23,475 nucleotides of DNA from Albugo candida (taxonomy: Eukaryota > Oomycota > Peronosporomycetes > Albuginales > Albuginaceae). Below the pieces are notes generated by a model, which was given only the letters and a program-made list of their open reading frames with translations, ran no database searches and was not told the DNA's origin. Below are positions 20,401 to 23,475 of this stretch, piece after piece. Location: the NCBI GenBank assembly GCA_905220665.1, contig CAJNAR010000111.1, positions 1 to 23,475 of the forward strand, written 5' to 3'. Numbering within the stretch: the first letter of the stretch is position 1; every line of letters begins with the position of its first letter. The position numbers and the translations under genes are program-made.

Positions 20401-21016
20401 TTGACCCTAGCCCATGTCGATTCTAGCTTATCAAAAGAAAACATAACCCATACGAAAACATAATTGAATATGATGTCTGCTGTAGTTTACCAAAATCGCA
20501 AAACGTGACATCATGCTACGGCAAACAAATCCGAGCGCTTCTCAGTATTTTACATGGTAGAGTCACTTTGACGATACAGTGCAAAATGAGAACTCTTTTT
20601 GATCATCAAAGTCCGGTTCGAAGGCAAGACAAACATTCCATCAAAGAGAGAAGCCTACAGAAAAACCAATATTTGATGCTTCATGCTGTCTCCGAGCATC
20701 AAATACGTATTAAATCATGTGATGGATGGTGATTTGATACCTCGGGCATAGCTCCCATTTGCTTTGTGCCTGCCTGCACAGGACCGGGGTAACAACCTTT
20801 GTAGTTGTATCTGACTAATTGTACCAGTTACTTGCATTTCTCATTTTCGAGCTTTTTATCAAAATCGGACTTCGGGAATGCTCTAAATCGTAGATTAAGG
20901 ACAAAAACTTTCTTATTTTTATAGTTTCCGACACATTGCGGTAGACGAACAGGAAATAGTTTCTATTGGTGTGTAAGATCAAAACAGCCTCGTAGCACTT
21001 TTTCTGTCACGGAATG
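20401..21016. repeat. Satellite monomer 34 (class B, 3' type 2)
   Basis: 616 bp. It has 'acaaacattcc', one a lost in 'agagagaagcc', 'cctcgggc', 'tatcaaaatcgg' and 'gatcaaaacagcc'. Confidence 0.97.
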
Positions 21017-21633
21017 TTGGCGCTAGCCCATGTCGATTCTAACTCATGAAAAGAAAACATAACCCATACGAAAACATAATTGAATATGATGTCTGCTGTA
21101 GTTTACCAAAATCGCAAAACGTGAAATCATGCTACGGCAAACAAATCCGAGCGCTTCTCAGTATTTTACATGGTAGAGTCACTTTGACGATACAGTGCAA
21201 AATGAGAACTCTTTTTGATCATCAAAGTCCGGTTCGAAGGCAAGACAAATATTCCATCAAAGTGAGAAAGCCTACAGAAAAACCAATATTTGATGCTTCG
21301 TGCTGTCTCCGAGCATCAAATACGTATCAAATCATGTGATGGATGGTGATTTGATACCTCAGGCATAGCTCCCATTTGCTTTGTGCCTGCCTGCACAGGA
21401 CCGGGGTAACAACCTTTGTAGTTGTATCTGACTAATTGTACCAGTTACTTGCATTTCTCATTTTCGAGCTTTTTATCGAAATCGGACTTCGGGAATGCTC
21501 TAAATCGTAGATTAAGGACAAAAACATCCTTATTTTTATAGTTTCCGACACATTGCGGTAGACGAACAGGAAATAGTTTCTATTGGTGTGTATGATCGAA
21601 ACAGCCTCTTAGCACTGGTTTTTGCACGGAATG
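21017..21633. repeat. Satellite monomer 35 (class A, 3' type 2)
   Basis: 617 bp. It has 'gtgaaatcatg' (as monomer 2) and 'tacgtatcaaatc'. Its last 40 bases ('gtatgatcg', 'cctcttagcac', 'tttttgcacgg') carry part of the divergent-lineage variant set. Confidence 0.97.
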
Positions 21634-22248
21634 TTGGCCCTAGCCCATGTCGATTCTAGCTTATCAAAAGAAAACATAACCCATACAAAAATATAATTGA
21701 ATATGATGTCTGCTGTAGTTTACCAAAATCGCAAAACGTGACATCATGCTACGGCAAACAAATCCGAGCGCTTCTCAGTATTTTACATGGTAGACACTTT
21801 GACGAGACAGTGCAAAATGAGAACTCTTTTTGATCATCAAAGTCCGGTTCGAAGGCAAGACAAATATTCCATCAAAGTGAGAAAGCCTACAGAAAAAACA
21901 ATATTTGATGCTTCGTGCTGTCTCCGAGCATCAAATACGTATTAAATATTGTGATGGATGGTGATTTGATACCTCAGGCATAGCTCTCATTTGCTTTGTG
22001 CCTGCCTGCACAGGACCAGGGTAACAACCTTTGTAGTTGTATCTGACTAATTGTAGCAGTTACTTGCATTTCTCATTTTCGAGCTTTTTATCGAAATCGG
22101 ACTTCGGGAATGCTCTAAATAGTAGATTAAGGACAAAAACTTTCTTATTTTTATAGTTTCCGACACATTGCGGTAGACGAACAGGAAATAGTTTCTATTG
22201 GTGTGTAAGATCGAAACAGCCTCGTAGCACTTTTTTTGTCACGGAATG
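21634..22248. repeat. Satellite monomer 36 (intermediate start, 3' type 2)
   Basis: 615 bp. It starts 'ttggccctagcc' then 'ctagcttatc'. It has 'tacaaaaatataat', a two-base loss in 'ggtagacactttg', 'taaatattgtg', 'attgtagcag' and 'aaatagtagatt'. Confidence 0.97.
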
Positions 22249-22865
22249 TTGACCCTAGCCTATGTCGATTCTAGCTTATCAAAAGAAAACATAACCCATA
22301 CGAAAACATAATTGAATATGATGTCTGCTGTAGTTTACCAAAATCGCAAAACGTGACATCATGCTACGGCAAACAAATCCGAGCGCTTCTCAGTATTTTA
22401 CATGGTAGAGTCACTTTGACGAGACAGTGCAAAATGAGAACTCTTTTTGATCATCAAAGTCCGGTTCGAAGGCAAGACAAATATTCCATCAAAGTGAGAA
22501 AGCCTACAGAAAAACCAATTTTTGATGCTTCATGCTGTCTCCGAGCATCAAATACGTATTAAATCATGTGATGGATGGTGATTTGATCCCTCAGGCATAG
22601 CTCCCATTTGCTTTGTGCCTTCCTGCACAGGACCGGGGTAACAACCTTTGTAGTTGTATCTGACTAATTGTACCAGTTACTTGCATTTCTCATTTTCGAG
22701 CTTTTTATCGAAATCGGACTTCGGGAATGCTCTAAATCGTAGATTAAGGACAAAAACATCCTTATTTTTATAGTTTCCGACACATTGCGGTAGACGAACA
22801 GGAAATAGTTTCTATTGGTGTGTAAGATCGAAACAGCCTCGTAGCACTTTTTTTGTCACGGAATG
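22249..22865. repeat. Satellite monomer 37 (class B, 3' type 2)
   Basis: 617 bp. It has 'agcctatgtcg', 'caatttttgatgc', 'gatttgatccctc' and 'gccttcctgc'. Confidence 0.97.
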
Positions 22866-23475
22866 TTGGCGCTAGCCCATGTCGATTCTAACTCATGAAA
22901 AGAAAACATAACCCCTACGAAAACATAATTGAATATGATGTCTGCTGTAGTTTACCAAAATCGCAAAACGTGACATCATGCTACGGCAAACAAATCCGAG
23001 CGCTTCTCAGTAATTTACATGGTAGAGTCACTTTGACGAGACAGTGCAAAATGAGAACTCTTTTTGATCATCAAAGTCCGGTTCGAAGGCAAGACAAATA
23101 TTCCATCAAAGTGAGAAAGCCTACAGAAAAACCAATATTTGATGCTTCATGCTGTCTCCGAGCATCAAATACGTATTAAATCATGTGATGGATGGTGATT
23201 TGATACCTCAGGCATAGCTCCCATTTGCTTTGTGCCTGCCTGCACAGGACCGGGGTAACAACCTTTGTAGTTGTAACTGTATGATTGTACCAGTTACTTG
23301 TTTTTCTCATTTTCGAGCTTTCAGTGAAGTCGGACTTCGGGAATGCTCTAAATCGTAGATTAAGGACAAAAACTTTCTTATTTTTATAGTTTCCGACACA
23401 CTGCGGTAGACGAACAGGAAATAGTTTCTATTGGTGTGTAAGATCGAAAAAGCCTCGTAGCACTTTTTCTGTCAC
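22866..23475. repeat. Satellite monomer 38 (class A, 3' type 3, cut by window end)
   Basis: 610 bp are present; the last bases of the monomer ('ggaatg') fall outside the window. It has 'acccctacg', 'cagtaatttac', 'gtaactgtatgattg', 'acttgtttttctc', 'cacactgcgg' and 'cgaaaaagcc'. Confidence 0.97.

Larger units (their letters stand above)
18491..21016. repeat. Two-monomer duplication (monomers 31-32 and 33-34)
   Basis: Monomers 31 and 33 are both 5' hybrids and share 'atcgcacaacgtg' (18586 and 19881 regions) and 'ggtgctttggt'. Monomers 32 and 34 share 'cctcgggcatagc' and 'tatcaaaatcgg'. The rearrangement inside monomer 31 and the small deletions in monomers 31 and 32 are absent from 33 and 34, so they arose after the duplication or were erased in one copy. 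Confidence 0.7.
1..23475. repeat. Satellite DNA array, ~616-bp monomer, 38 head-to-tail copies
   Basis: The same ~616-bp sequence recurs from the first base to the last, always in the same orientation and without spacers. Boundaries were placed by reading every 'cacggaatg|ttg' junction. Lengths are 615-617 bp for most copies, 618-619 for monomers 9 and 10, 612 for monomer 32 and 682 for monomer 31. Monomers differ by scattered substitutions and small indels and by blocks of linked variants. No unique sequence flanks the array in this window, so it is longer than 23.5 kb in the source. GC is about 40%. I do not recognise the family. Centromeric, pericentromeric or subtelomeric location is inferred only from the organisation. 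An artefactual repeat is unlikely because copies are distinguishable throughout. Confidence 0.98.

Noticed and set aside
1..23475. Tandem array of 5S rRNA, spliced-leader, histone or rDNA spacer units
   Set aside because: I looked for 5S internal control sequences, known spliced-leader exons and histone reading frames in the monomer and found none. The spacer of an rDNA array would include rRNA genes within 23 kb.
1..23475. Transposon or retroelement array
   Set aside because: Monomers lack terminal inverted repeats, long terminal repeats, target-site duplications, poly(A) tails and any transposase or reverse transcriptase frame. Junctions are seamless head-to-tail.

Overview
The whole window is one uninterrupted head-to-tail tandem array: a satellite DNA. 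I count 38 monomers, all in the same orientation, of about 616 bp (range 612-619, with one exception of 682 bp). The array runs off both ends, so its true length and flanks are unknown. GC is about 40% (hand count of 600 bases in monomer 4). There is no protein gene, rRNA, tRNA or recognisable transposon that I can support. Open reading frames of 60-97 codons recur once per monomer, but indels, stops and start-codon loss break them in most copies, so they look like by-products of the repeat.

Organism: nothing identifies a species. A long array of ~0.6-kb monomers with mixed variant classes is typical of eukaryotic centromeric, pericentromeric or subtelomeric heterochromatin and atypical of bacteria. 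CpG is not depleted (about 25 per monomer by hand count, about what 40% GC predicts), which argues against a heavily CpG-methylated genome such as a vertebrate's and fits many invertebrates or protists. This is inference.

Layout: I set the monomer start at 'ttg' of 'ttggcgctagccc' or 'ttgaccctagccc'. Class A monomers carry 'ggcgctagcc' then 'ctaactcatg' (17 copies). Class B carry 'gaccctagcc' then 'ctagcttatc' (15 copies). Five are hybrids (A site followed by B site) and one is intermediate. Three main versions of the 3' third also exist: type 1 (gtttgttgc...cagcgaaatcggttttc), type 2 (gttacttgc...ttatcgaaatcggac) and type 3 (ttacttgt...cagtgaagtcgg). They are shuffled among the 5' classes, showing repeated exchange between monomers.

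Regional structure: monomers 1-7 (1-4316) include a two-monomer duplication. Monomers 8-17 (4317-10481) are two copies of a five-monomer higher-order unit of about 3.08 kb, including a sharply divergent 327-bp patch at 6618-6944 repeated at 9698-10024. Monomers 18-30 (10482-18490) are more uniform, with another two-monomer duplication and a run of four class A copies. Monomer 31 (18491-19172) holds the only non-satellite DNA found: 30 bp between two 37-bp direct repeats, ending in an imperfect 16-bp palindrome. Monomers 31-34 form a third two-monomer duplication. Monomers 35-38 finish the window.

Within each monomer the most structured stretch is about 140 bp in the middle: an 11-bp perfect inverted repeat with a 14-nt loop, an adjoining 10-bp palindrome (aatacgtatt), and six copies of ATCAAA/TTTGAT. 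This is the best candidate for a functional element, such as a protein-binding or non-B-DNA site. No novel gene system is visible.
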